Assembly: GCA_009841255.1 (NCBI GenBank) | Contig: VXMD01000005.1 | Coordinates: forward strand, 1 to 51,942 | From: Candidatus Poribacteria bacterium | Lineage (GTDB): Bacteria; Poribacteria; WGA-4E; WGA-3G | Length of the DNA stretch: 51,942 bases | Reading direction: 5' to 3' | Shown here: positions 39,850 through 48,895 of the stretch, one piece after another | Layout: every line of letters begins with the position of its first letter | Numbering within the stretch: position 1 is the first letter of the stretch | Translations under genes and position numbers: made by a program | Notes under the pieces: generated by a model | What the model was told of the DNA's origin: nothing | The model's input: the letters and a program-made list of their open reading frames with translations, nothing else | Database searches by the model: none

Positions 39850-41382
39850 TTATACTTCACTCCTTTGGAAAACCAGATATATCCCTACGAACAGAACGAG
39901 GTTGATTATCACCAGTAGACAGATATCCGGCAGTGCTCGCGCTGCATTTACGCTGATATCGCTTCTCTGAAAAGAAAACTGAGGTAAATTCTTCCAGTCC
40001 ACCGCGCCCCTGTCTGCAGAAAACCATTGTCGAGACCCAAATACCTTTTCATCGTAGTAATAATCAATTAAGGTCCGTCGGTACCTTCGTGCTGCCTCGA
40101 AAAAATCTTTGAGTCCGAGTAGACCTGTTCCTGCCCAAGCTTGTGTTGCAGCATCGTACATCCCAACTGGCGAGAACCGCAAAAGGATTCGATCAACTTG
40201 TGCCGGCTGAAAGAAGACGGTTTCGAGTGTTGGTCTTCGGACAAGCGATGCCTGTTCAGCGGTATCAACGATCTGCGCTCCGAGGAAGCGGTAATAGTTT
40301 TGCGCGTGCGGCACCTGAGGTTCGGATTCCTCTCTAAGCTTCTCAATGTGTGAACCAGCCAAGTAGTGATACTCGAGTATTGATGAATTTTCATAAAAGT
40401 AGGCATAGTTGAAATCGGATCCCCCTTGCGTGCCGAAATTCGGGTCCTCGCCTCTCATACCGAAATGTGGATCTTCGCCGGGAACGGCATCATTCGCGAG
40501 GAAATGTTTTCGTTCTCTGTCGAATTCCTCCCATATCTGTTTAATTTGGTCAAAAGCGGATACCATACGTGCTTGTGAGGCGTGTGGGGGTGCAATCGCG
40601 GTAAGAATCACATTCGGATACACCAACACCCAAAACCCCCAAACAAACATAGCAAGCATCAATGCGGTGCCGGTTCTGCGGGTTGCTGCGGAGATTAGCA
40701 GGCCGATGCAGTAGAATACCGAGAGATACACAATTGAAGCAAAAACAATTCCACTGATACGGAGAAAATCACCGATGCTCAGAGAAATAACGGTAGAGGT
40801 TGTCAGCAAAATCACGGCAAGGATCAGACTCATCAGCAGCGGCACCAACAGACATAGCATGGCACTGATGTATTTCGCAAACAGGATTTGACCCCGACTC
40901 ACGGGATGCGTTAGGACCAAACGCAAGGTGCCACGCTCGCGTTCCCCTGCCAAAGCATCGTAAGCAAAGATTAGTGCCATTAGACTCAGAACCACTTCAA
41001 AGATAAACACAATATCAATAGAAGAAAAGAGGTTGAGAAGTGAACTCGTCCCGTACATTTTAGCATCCCAGAGCGTCGGCACAAAACCGTGAGTTACCCA
41101 AATTTCGTTCCCCAACCGTTTATCCAACCCGACATTGAAAATACTCAACGGATTCGGCGGACGGAAGAGGTCTAATGCTCCCGCCGAATAGGTTTTCCTT
41201 TCCTGCAGTTGCTGATCATGCGCTTTGAGAGCAGTGTTGTAACCCTCCAACCGTCTTTCATAATCTTTGATGAGTACAGCGGTATTCGCCACCACAAGCA
41301 GCAACATAATGAAAACCGCTGCAGCAAATCGAAATGTCATCAGGTTGTCGAGGAGTTCCCTGCCAATGAGTGTTTTAAGCAT
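39850..41382 (-). CDS. ABC-2 type permease, B-type paralogue 1
   Basis: 510 residues, the longest B copy. N-terminus MLKTLIGRELLDNLMTFRFA with TM1 at 19-37, then the B-specific loop motif RPPNPLSIFNVGLDKRLGN (about 74-92). GERERGTLRLVLTHPVSRG at 146-164 is the coupling segment. Five membrane segments follow, then a soluble domain (about 260-470) and a final TM (LLVIINLVLFVGIYLVF). A glycine-rich insertion (DPHFGMRGEDPNFGTQGGSD), with an internal duplication of EDP-FG, distinguishes it from other B copies. It starts six bases after the stop of A2. Confidence 0.85.
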   Translation of the reverse strand: MLKTLIGRELLDNLMTFRFAAAVFIMLLLVVANTAVLIKDYERRLEGYNTALKAHDQQLQERKTYSAGALDLFRPPNPLSIFNVGLDKRLGNEIWVTHGFVPTLWDAKMYGTSSLLNLFSSIDIVFIFEVVLSLMALIFAYDALAGERERGTLRLVLTHPVSRGQILFAKYISAMLCLLVPLLMSLILAVILLTTSTVISLSIGDFLRISGIVFASIVYLSVFYCIGLLISAATRRTGTALMLAMFVWGFWVLVYPNVILTAIAPPHASQARMVSAFDQIKQIWEEFDRERKHFLANDAVPGEDPHFGMRGEDPNFGTQGGSDFNYAYFYENSSILEYHYLAGSHIEKLREESEPQVPHAQNYYRFLGAQIVDTAEQASLVRRPTLETVFFQPAQVDRILLRFSPVGMYDAATQAWAGTGLLGLKDFFEAARRYRRTLIDYYYDEKVFGSRQWFSADRGAVDWKNLPQFSFQRSDISVNAARALPDICLLVIINLVLFVGIYLVFQRSEV

Positions 41383-41388
41383 TTTCTA

Positions 41389-42786
41389 TCACACCTCAAC
41401 GCGCACAAACGCCAGATATGCACCCGACAAAAGAACGATGAAAAACAGCATCAACAACAATAAATCCATCGCTGCCGTGTTGAAATCTCTACTAAGGCTG
41501 ATCGTATCCTCAAAAATCGGGATTGATTCTGGACGCACGGGTTTCTGAGACATGGCCTTCCGAATACCGATGAGATGGAGGCTTTCTGGATCCCCCCTAT
41601 CGGTATCAACAATAAATTTGCGGTATTCGCTGGCGTAACGCTGTGCGTTCTCTAAAAATTGCAGATGTCGCTCAAAACCGGTTCCAGCAAAGGATTCAAG
41701 GAGATGCTGAAGAATCGCAGTCGGTGAGACGCGGGTGATGGAACGTGCATGTTGAACCTGTGCGACCTGTTCGTTTAACCGTTTTTCAATCAAGCGTTCC
41801 TGTTCTGCTGCTTCATGTGTGACATACTTGCTCCCTGCATGTAACGCCTCTGATCTGGATCTGCCCAACACGCTTCGGTATTCCTCAAGGTGTTTGTCAT
41901 TAATCTGTTTTTGGAGTACCCGCAATTCATCGTTCGACATGGGCGCGGAGAAACCGCTGGCAATTAGCGCGAGAACGCTGGGCATAAAAACCACAAGTGT
42001 AACCCACGTCAGCAAAAGCATAACAAGGCTCACCGCACTCCGCTGCACACGCGCAGACACAAGCAAACCCAACGTCAGAAACAGACATGTATACAGGAGC
42101 GCAACAAAGCAGATGATACCCAAGCGCCCCCACGCATCGGCACTGAGATGGATAGCACTTGACATAGAAAACACCAGAAGATTTACCAAGACAGCAAGTG
42201 CGAAGGGGATACTAATACTCATCAACGCCCCTAAAAACTTGCCGATCAGGACGGTGTGGCGCGGCACTGAATTGGCTAACATCAATCGAAGTGTGCCGCT
42301 CTCGCGTTCACCCGCAACGGAATCGAACGTAAACAACAGTGCTATCAGACTCAACACATAACCGATCACAAACGCCCAATCTATTTTGGTAACGTCCGGG
42401 CGAATATTGGTCAGATTTGAGGTTGCAGTTGGGTACCGCATCTGCCAGAAACTTTTTAGATCTCCGTTTTCCCAAAAGTAGTGATGTGCCTCAACAGCAC
42501 TTGACAGAAAGGGATCGCCCCCTTCCGCACAGAAATGAAGAACCGACGTTTTTTTGTAAAGTTTCCCGGGCCCCTTTTGTGCGAGTTCATACAAACTGTC
42601 CGCCCGTGCCTCTAAAGCATTACGTGCATTCGTAACAGAGGCGAGATACTTCTGTCCCCGCGCTGGCTGCTCTCGGAGATGCACAACGGCGTTAGTGAGC
42701 ATTAAGCCCAATAGCAACACGGTTGTTAGTGCAAACCGGAGACTATTGAGATTATCGTAGAGTTCACGTTTCGCAATATGCCACAT
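41389..42786 (-). CDS. ABC-2 type permease, A-type paralogue 2
   Basis: 465 residues. Compared with A1: same MWHIAKRELYDNLNSLRFAL start, FCAEGGDPFLS loop, and coupling segment GERESGTLRLMLANSVPRH. The C-terminal half is strongly conserved (GTGFERHLQFLENAQRYASE; ESLHLIGIRKAMSQKP; SRDFNTAAMDLLLL; LSGAYLAFVRVEV). The A-type carboxy tail is cytosolic. The upstream gap to B2 holds a heptad-arm element, so this gene may need its own translation signal there. Confidence 0.85.
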   Translation of the reverse strand: MWHIAKRELYDNLNSLRFALTTVLLLGLMLTNAVVHLREQPARGQKYLASVTNARNALEARADSLYELAQKGPGKLYKKTSVLHFCAEGGDPFLSSAVEAHHYFWENGDLKSFWQMRYPTATSNLTNIRPDVTKIDWAFVIGYVLSLIALLFTFDSVAGERESGTLRLMLANSVPRHTVLIGKFLGALMSISIPFALAVLVNLLVFSMSSAIHLSADAWGRLGIICFVALLYTCLFLTLGLLVSARVQRSAVSLVMLLLTWVTLVVFMPSVLALIASGFSAPMSNDELRVLQKQINDKHLEEYRSVLGRSRSEALHAGSKYVTHEAAEQERLIEKRLNEQVAQVQHARSITRVSPTAILQHLLESFAGTGFERHLQFLENAQRYASEYRKFIVDTDRGDPESLHLIGIRKAMSQKPVRPESIPIFEDTISLSRDFNTAAMDLLLLMLFFIVLLSGAYLAFVRVEV

Positions 42787-42930
42787 AAGGAACCAGTTAA
42801 CAGTAACCAGTTAACAGTTTTCAGTTAAAGAGGGGTTTGGTAACAATCGACCCCAGTTCGCAATATTCCAAGCAACAAGTGAATTGTTACAGAATGCCTC
42901 TTAACTGGCCACTGGTAACTGACAACTATT
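42787..42930. repeat. Heptad-arm inverted-repeat element, copy between permeases B2 and A2
   Basis: Nearly identical in core and right arm to the element at 39713-39849, with one extra left-arm heptad pair (AACCAGTTAACAGTAACC). The close match indicates that the permease pair was duplicated, or gene-converted, with the element already in place. Confidence 0.75.
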
Positions 42931-44448
42931 TTATACCTCACTCTTGATGAAAATCAGAAATATCATTACGAACAGGACTATGTTGATCGTTAACAACAGG
43001 AACAGATCTGGAAATGCGCGCTTGGCATTTATGCCTATATCACTTCTTTGAAAGGAAAACTGGGGCAGTGTGTCCCAGTCCACTTTCCCCTTGTCCACAG
43101 CGAGCCACTGTCGAGAGCCGAACGCCTTCCTATCGTATAGATAGGCGACCACTGCTTGCCGGTATTCTCGAACTGCGTGGAAAAAATCTTGAATACCTCT
43201 CAAATCGGTGCCTGCCCATGCCTGTGTTGTGGCATCGTACATTCCGACTGGCGAGAGTTTCAACAATATTCTATCAACGAACGCTGGCGTTACGAAGATT
43301 TCCTGCAGCACCTGTTTCCGGATAAGCCATGCTCGATTTGCTGTATCAACCATGCGAGGTCCCAGGAAACCGTGGTAATTTTGGGCATATTGGACTTTAG
43401 GGAGGTATCTGTCATAGAAGTCGTTATAGGATATAACACTCCAATAGTAATACAACAGGGTTAATTGATTCTCCATAAATCCATCACCACCCGACCATCC
43501 ACTGGGACCGTCCATATCGAATATCGGGTCATCTCCTGGAACTGGGTCGTTAGCAAGGAAGTTTTTTCGCTCTCTGTCGAATTCTTCATATATCTGCTTT
43601 ATTTGATTGAAAGCGGATGCGGCGCGTGCCCCTGAAGTGTCTTGCGGAACATTCGTGGCAAGAATCATATTCGGATAGACCAATACCAAGAACCCCCAAA
43701 CAAACATTGACAGCATCAGCGCGGTACTGGTGCGGCGTGTTACTGATGAAATCAGGAGCCCTATGAGGTAAAACACTGAGAGATACATAAGCGATGAGAG
43801 AACGATCCCACCCATGCGGAGAAAATCCGCGGTGCTCAAGGAAATTGAGGTGGAGGTCGTTAGCAGAATCACGGCGAGGAGCAAACTCATCAGCAATGGC
43901 ACAAGCAAGCAGAGCATCGCACTGATGTACTTCGCAAGCAGGATATGTCCGCGTCGGATAGGATGTGTGAGAACGAGGCGTAAGGTGCTGCGCTCGCGTT
44001 CTCCTGCCAAGGCATCGTAGGCGAATATGAGTGCGAGTAGACTGAGAACCACCTCAAAGATAAAGACGATATCAATAGAAGAGAAGATGTTGAGAAACGA
44101 ATTGTCCGAACTGTCCATTTCGGCATCCCACAGTGCCGGAACAAACCAATGCGACACCTGAATTTTGTTCCCCAATCGCTTATCCAACCCAACATTGAAT
44201 AGGCTCAAGGGGTTGGGTGGACGATCGATGTACAATCTTCCCATCCCAGGCGAGTAGGTTTTCCACTTATGCAATCCCTGCCGATGTGTCTCAATGGAGG
44301 TGTTGTAACTCTCCAATCGACGCTCGTAATCTTGGATGAGTACAGCGGTGGCGGCAACCACAAGCAAGAGTGTAATGAAAACAGCTGCGGCAAATCGGAA
44401 GGTCATCAGGTTGTCGAGGAGTTCCCTGCCAATGAGTGTTTTAAGCAT
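42931..44448 (-). CDS. ABC-2 type permease, B-type paralogue 2
   Basis: 505 residues. B-type start MLKTLIGRELLDNLMTFRFA, loop RPPNPLSLFNVGLDKRLGN and coupling segment GERERSTLRLVLTHPIRRG (Gly to Ser within the usual RERGT). The soluble part carries NFLANDPVPGDDPIFDMDGPS and YAQNYHGFLGPRMVDTANRAW. The last TM ends IFLIFIKSEV. Six bases separate its start from the stop of A3. The region around this junction is almost identical in DNA to the B1/A2 junction. Confidence 0.85.
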   Translation of the reverse strand: MLKTLIGRELLDNLMTFRFAAAVFITLLLVVAATAVLIQDYERRLESYNTSIETHRQGLHKWKTYSPGMGRLYIDRPPNPLSLFNVGLDKRLGNKIQVSHWFVPALWDAEMDSSDNSFLNIFSSIDIVFIFEVVLSLLALIFAYDALAGERERSTLRLVLTHPIRRGHILLAKYISAMLCLLVPLLMSLLLAVILLTTSTSISLSTADFLRMGGIVLSSLMYLSVFYLIGLLISSVTRRTSTALMLSMFVWGFLVLVYPNMILATNVPQDTSGARAASAFNQIKQIYEEFDRERKNFLANDPVPGDDPIFDMDGPSGWSGGDGFMENQLTLLYYYWSVISYNDFYDRYLPKVQYAQNYHGFLGPRMVDTANRAWLIRKQVLQEIFVTPAFVDRILLKLSPVGMYDATTQAWAGTDLRGIQDFFHAVREYRQAVVAYLYDRKAFGSRQWLAVDKGKVDWDTLPQFSFQRSDIGINAKRAFPDLFLLLTINIVLFVMIFLIFIKSEV

Positions 44449-44454
44449 TTTCTA

Positions 44455-45864
44455 TCATACCTCAACGCGCACAAACGCAAGATATGCCCCGGATAATAGT
44501 ACTATGACAAACAGCGTCAACAACAGCAAATCAACCGCCGCTGCGTTGAAATCCTTGCTGAGGCTGAGCGTATCTTCAAATTTGGGAACTGCCTCTGGGC
44601 TGACAGGTTTCTGGGACATACCTTCACGAATACCAAAGATATGTAGGCTTTCCGGATCAGCGCTATCGGTATCATTGATGAACACCCGGAGTTGCTGCAC
44701 GTAAGATTTCACGTTCGCTAAGAATTGTAGGTGTCGTTCAAAGCCTGTTCCCGCGAAGGCTTCAAGGAGATGCTGGAAAATCGTGACAGGGGAAAGACGG
44801 GTGATGGCACGCGCTCGGTTCACCTGAGAAACTCGCTGGTTTAAACGTTCTTCGTGCAAGCGTTCCTGCTGTTCGGCGTCTTTGATAACGTATTCGCCTG
44901 ACAATTGTATGCTTTTCACCGAATCGTCAGGAGGTCTATACCGATATCTCCCGTATTCTTCTCCAAGTTCTTCGTGAAGTTGCCAAGAGCGTTCCGAAAA
45001 TCCGAAAGTGGGCCTGGGCGATGCAGAGCCACCTGCAATAGATGCAAGGGTGCTCGGCATAAAGACCACAAGGGTAACCCAAACCAATAGAAGGATCACA
45101 AGACTGACTGCACTTCGCTGCACACGCGTCGACACTAACAGCCCTAAAGCGAGAAACAGACATGTGTATAGAAACGCGATACCGAAGATGATACCTAAAC
45201 GTCCCCATGCGTCTGCCCCGAGATGAACCTCACTTGACGTGGAGATCACCAACAGATTCACCAACACGGCAAGTGTAAACGGGATGTTAACACTTATTAA
45301 TGCGCCCCAAAATTTGCCAATGAGTACTGTGTGCCGTGGAATTGAATTCGCCAAGGTCAGTCTTAAGGTGCCACGCTCGCGCTCACCGGAAATGGAATCG
45401 AAGGTAAATAGAAGCGCGACGAGACTTAAGACGTAGCCGATGATGAACCCCCAGTCTACTTTGGTGACATCTGGGTGGACATTGGCCAGATTGGAGGTGA
45501 CCGATGGATATACCAATATCCAGAAACTTTTTAATCTGTCGGTGCTCCAACGATGGCGTCCGCCTTCTGCGCGATTTGACAAAAACGCTTCACCGCCCTC
45601 TGCACAGAAGCGGAGCGGAGACGGTTTCTTGTGGAGGTCGCCAGGACCCTGTTGCGCGAGTTCATATAAACCGTTCTCGGCATGAGATGTTAAGCGAGCT
45701 TGATATTCAGCGACAGCATCCCGATATTTCTGAACCCGCTTCGGGTGTTCCCGGAGATGTATAATCGCGTTGGTTAACATCAGACCTAGCAATAACAAAG
45801 TTGCCAGCGCAAACCGGAGACTATTTAGGTTATCGTAGAGTTCGCGTTTCGCTATATGCCACAT
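44455..45864 (-). CDS. ABC-2 type permease, A-type paralogue 3
   Basis: 469 residues. A-type signatures FCAEGGEAFLS and GERERGTLRLTLANSIPRH. The soluble middle differs most from the other A copies (GGSASPRPTFGFSERSW; YGRYRYRPPDDSVKSIQL), while the C-terminal 120 residues remain conserved (GTGFERHLQFLANVKSY; ESLHIFGIREGMSQKP). This suggests that the extracytoplasmic or linker part evolves faster than the membrane core. Confidence 0.85.
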   Translation of the reverse strand: MWHIAKRELYDNLNSLRFALATLLLLGLMLTNAIIHLREHPKRVQKYRDAVAEYQARLTSHAENGLYELAQQGPGDLHKKPSPLRFCAEGGEAFLSNRAEGGRHRWSTDRLKSFWILVYPSVTSNLANVHPDVTKVDWGFIIGYVLSLVALLFTFDSISGERERGTLRLTLANSIPRHTVLIGKFWGALISVNIPFTLAVLVNLLVISTSSEVHLGADAWGRLGIIFGIAFLYTCLFLALGLLVSTRVQRSAVSLVILLLVWVTLVVFMPSTLASIAGGSASPRPTFGFSERSWQLHEELGEEYGRYRYRPPDDSVKSIQLSGEYVIKDAEQQERLHEERLNQRVSQVNRARAITRLSPVTIFQHLLEAFAGTGFERHLQFLANVKSYVQQLRVFINDTDSADPESLHIFGIREGMSQKPVSPEAVPKFEDTLSLSKDFNAAAVDLLLLTLFVIVLLSGAYLAFVRVEV

Positions 45865-45969
45865 TTTATTAGTTATCAGTTGTCAGTCGTCAGTTACCAG
45901 TTACCAGAGGCGTTGGTTAAGGGAAAGTCTCTTAACTGGACACTGGAAACTTCTTTACTGAAAACCATC
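45865..45969. repeat. Heptad-arm element, diverged copy between permeases B3 and A3
   Basis: Left arm AGTTATCAGTTGTCAGTCGTCAG and right arm GGACACTGGAAACTTC around CGTTGGTTAAGGGAAAGTC. Different core from the copies at 39.8 and 42.9 kb, so it represents an independent or older insertion. Confidence 0.65.
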
Positions 45970-47481
45970 CTACACTTCGGTTTTGATAAAAATCAGAAAT
46001 ATTACAATGAAAAGTGCGACATTCATCATGAGCAAAAGGCAGACCTCTGGTAGTGCCCGCTTTGCATTTGTGTCGATATCCACCCTTTGAAAAGAGAATT
46101 GAGGCAGACCGCTCCAATCCGCCGCCCCTTTGTCCGAAGAGAACCATTGTCGAGCCCCGAACGCCTCTTTATCGTAGAGATAGTCAATCACCTGTTGTCT
46201 ATAGTGTCTCGCGGTCTCGAAAAAATCTCTGACCCCGCGCAAATCCGTGCCTGCCCATGCTTGCGTTGTTGCATCATAAAGTCCGACTGGCGAAAGTTTC
46301 AACCAAAGTCTTTCCACATTTGCAGGGTGAATATAGATATCTTCGAGTGCAGGCTTGCGAATGAGCCATGTCCGGTCGGCTGTACTGATAATCTGGGATC
46401 CGAGGAAACGGAAATGCTTCTGGGCATGCGGCATCTTGCGTTCATCTTTCTCACCAAACCCATCAAACTCCATAACACTTTCATAGGTGTACAGGAGCGA
46501 ATGAGGGTTGTCCCAAAAGTAAGCGTGGCGGGATCCCCATCCCCTGAGTTCAAGCCCCCAATCTTCCCCTGGGAAATCGTCAGTGGCAAGGAAGTGTTTC
46601 CGCTCTCTGTCGAATTCCTCCCACATCTGTTCGATGCGATTGAAATTGGATGTCGTGCGCGCTTGTAGGTTATCGTGGCGCGGGATCACAGTTAGAATCA
46701 CATTCGGATACACCAGCACCAAAAATCCCCAGACGAACATAGAGAGCATCAATGCGGTGCCGGTTCTACGCGTTGCCACCGAAATCAACAGTCCGATGAG
46801 GTAGAATACGGAAAGATACGCGATAGATGCGAAAACAATCCCACTGATCCGTAGGAAATCATCGATATTCAGGGAAATAGTGGTAGACATCACCAGCAGA
46901 ATCACTGAGAGAAGTAAGCTTATCAGCAGTGGCACCAGCAGGCAGAGCATCGCACCGATGTATTTGGCAAACAGGATGTATCCACGTCCAATGGAATGTG
47001 TGAGGACTAAACGCAGTGTCCCGTGCTCGTATTCTCCCGCTAGTGCGTCGTAGGCGAAAATCAGCGCCATTAGACTCAGGATCACCTGAAGGATAAAGAC
47101 AATATCCATTGAGGCGAACATATCCATGAACGGATTGTCCGAGCCGTGCATGCCTGCATCCCAGAGGGTTGGAACAAATCCGTGTGTCACTAAAACCTCG
47201 TTTCCGAGCCGTTTATCGAACCCGGTACTGAGGATGCTCAATGGATTCGGGGGGCGATCGACGTGCAATTTCTCCATTCCTGCGGAATATGTCCCCTTCT
47301 CTTGGAGTTGCCGCTGATGCATTTTGACAGCGGCGGTGTGGCCCGCCAAGCGTCGCTCATAATCCTCTATAAGCACAACGGTATTGGCGACGACAAGCAG
47401 GAGGGTGATGAAAACGGCTGCGGCGAAGCGGAATGTCATCAGATTGTCGAGGAGTTCTCGACGGATGAGTGTTAGTAGCAT
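45970..47481 (-). CDS. ABC-2 type permease, B-type paralogue 3
   Basis: 503 residues. Start MLLTLIRRELLDNLMTFRFA and loop DRPPNPLSILSTGFDKRLGN. The coupling segment is altered to GEYEHGTLRLVLTHSIGRG (Arg-Glu-Arg replaced by Tyr-Glu-His), the only copy with this change. The remainder follows the B pattern with final TM LLLMMNVALFIVIFLIF ending KTEV. It starts three bases after the stop of A4. Confidence 0.85.
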   Translation of the reverse strand: MLLTLIRRELLDNLMTFRFAAAVFITLLLVVANTVVLIEDYERRLAGHTAAVKMHQRQLQEKGTYSAGMEKLHVDRPPNPLSILSTGFDKRLGNEVLVTHGFVPTLWDAGMHGSDNPFMDMFASMDIVFILQVILSLMALIFAYDALAGEYEHGTLRLVLTHSIGRGYILFAKYIGAMLCLLVPLLISLLLSVILLVMSTTISLNIDDFLRISGIVFASIAYLSVFYLIGLLISVATRRTGTALMLSMFVWGFLVLVYPNVILTVIPRHDNLQARTTSNFNRIEQMWEEFDRERKHFLATDDFPGEDWGLELRGWGSRHAYFWDNPHSLLYTYESVMEFDGFGEKDERKMPHAQKHFRFLGSQIISTADRTWLIRKPALEDIYIHPANVERLWLKLSPVGLYDATTQAWAGTDLRGVRDFFETARHYRQQVIDYLYDKEAFGARQWFSSDKGAADWSGLPQFSFQRVDIDTNAKRALPEVCLLLMMNVALFIVIFLIFIKTEV

Positions 47482-47484
47482 CTA

Positions 47485-48894
47485 TTACACCTCAACGCGC
47501 ACAAAGGCGAGATACGCTCCCGACAGAAGCACCATCACAAACAGCGTCAACAGCAACAATTCCGTTGCCCTCGTATTGAAGTCCTGGCTCAGACTCAGCG
47601 TGTCTTCAAATTTTGGAACTGACTCCGGCAGGATCCCTTTCTTCGTCATACCCTCACGAACACCAATGATATGGAGGCTCTCTGGGTCTGATCTGTCCGT
47701 GTCAGCGACGAATTCACGAAGTTGTCGGGCGTAACGTTGCGCGTTCTCGACGAATTGCAAGTGTCGCTCAAACCCGGTTCCAGCAAACGATTCGAGGAGG
47801 TGTTGGAGAAGTGTGGCGGGTGAGATACGCGTGATGGAACGAGCGTGTTGAACCTGCGCAACTTTCTCTATTAAGTGTTCCCGGTTTAAGCGTTCTTCGG
47901 CGTCTGCGTCTTGGGTAAAGAACTCACTCTTTCCTGTCAACGTTTCCTTATCTACGACATCTGACCAGAGCCATTTGCCGTATTTCTGCCAGAGCTCATC
48001 TTGAATTTGGTTACGACGCTTCCATACGGGCTCGGAAGACATCGCTGGTGAGAATTCACTCGCAATTGCGGCGAGGGTACTCGGCATAAAAACAACAACG
48101 GTGATCCATATTAACAGGAGTATCACCAGGCTCACCGCACTCCGTTGCGCACGCGCAGATACTAACAGACCTAATGCCAGAAACAGGCACGTGTACAGGA
48201 GTGCAACAAGGAAGATGATACCCAAGCGTTCCCATGCTTCGGTATTGAGGTGAACAGCGTTTGATGTCGAAATTAGCAAGAGATTTATTAACACCGCAAG
48301 CGTAAAAGGGATACTTACACTTATCAGTGCCCCCAAAAACTTACCGATCAGGACGGTATGTCGTGGCACTGAATTTGCAAACATCAATCGGAGCGTGCCG
48401 CGCTCGCGTTCACCGGAGAAGGCATCAAAAGTGAACAAAAGTGCAATCAGACTCAAGACGTAACCGATGACAAATGCCCAGTCCAGTTGGGTAACGTCCG
48501 GTCCAACGCGCTTCATACTTATATTAGCATCCGGATATTTCAGTTTCCAGACCCCTCTTAGATGTTCGGAATACCCAAAAGGACTCCCCCCCTCAATAGT
48601 GTCTGGCAAAACAGGGTCTCCCCCCTCCGCACAAAAATAGAGGGATGACGGCTTTTTATACAGCTTTCCGGGTCCCTCTTGTGCGAGTTTATACAAACTG
48701 TCCTCGGTGTGAGAAGCCATGCGCGCCATAGATCCGCTGACAGCGTCATGATACTTCTGCATCCGCTTTGGATGTTCGCGGAGATGTCCGATAGCGTTGG
48801 TGAGCATCAATGCTAACAGCAACACGGTTGTCAGTGCGAATCGGAGACTATTGAGGTTATCGTAGAGCTCGCGTTTCGTGATATGCCAAACCAT
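47485..48894 (-). CDS. ABC-2 type permease, A-type paralogue 4
   Basis: 469 residues from ATG 48894, one base after the stop codon of B4 (TAA-A-ATG). An in-frame start seven codons upstream would lie inside B4 and is rejected. Start MVWHITKRELYDNLNSLRFA, loop FCAEGGDPVLP, coupling segment GERERGTLRLMFANSVPRH, end LSGAYLAFVRVEV. This is the only B-A junction without a repeat element and shows the tightest coupling; it probably reflects the ancestral two-gene unit. Confidence 0.85.
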   Translation of the reverse strand: MVWHITKRELYDNLNSLRFALTTVLLLALMLTNAIGHLREHPKRMQKYHDAVSGSMARMASHTEDSLYKLAQEGPGKLYKKPSSLYFCAEGGDPVLPDTIEGGSPFGYSEHLRGVWKLKYPDANISMKRVGPDVTQLDWAFVIGYVLSLIALLFTFDAFSGERERGTLRLMFANSVPRHTVLIGKFLGALISVSIPFTLAVLINLLLISTSNAVHLNTEAWERLGIIFLVALLYTCLFLALGLLVSARAQRSAVSLVILLLIWITVVVFMPSTLAAIASEFSPAMSSEPVWKRRNQIQDELWQKYGKWLWSDVVDKETLTGKSEFFTQDADAEERLNREHLIEKVAQVQHARSITRISPATLLQHLLESFAGTGFERHLQFVENAQRYARQLREFVADTDRSDPESLHIIGVREGMTKKGILPESVPKFEDTLSLSQDFNTRATELLLLTLFVMVLLSGAYLAFVRVEV

Positions 48895-48895
48895 T

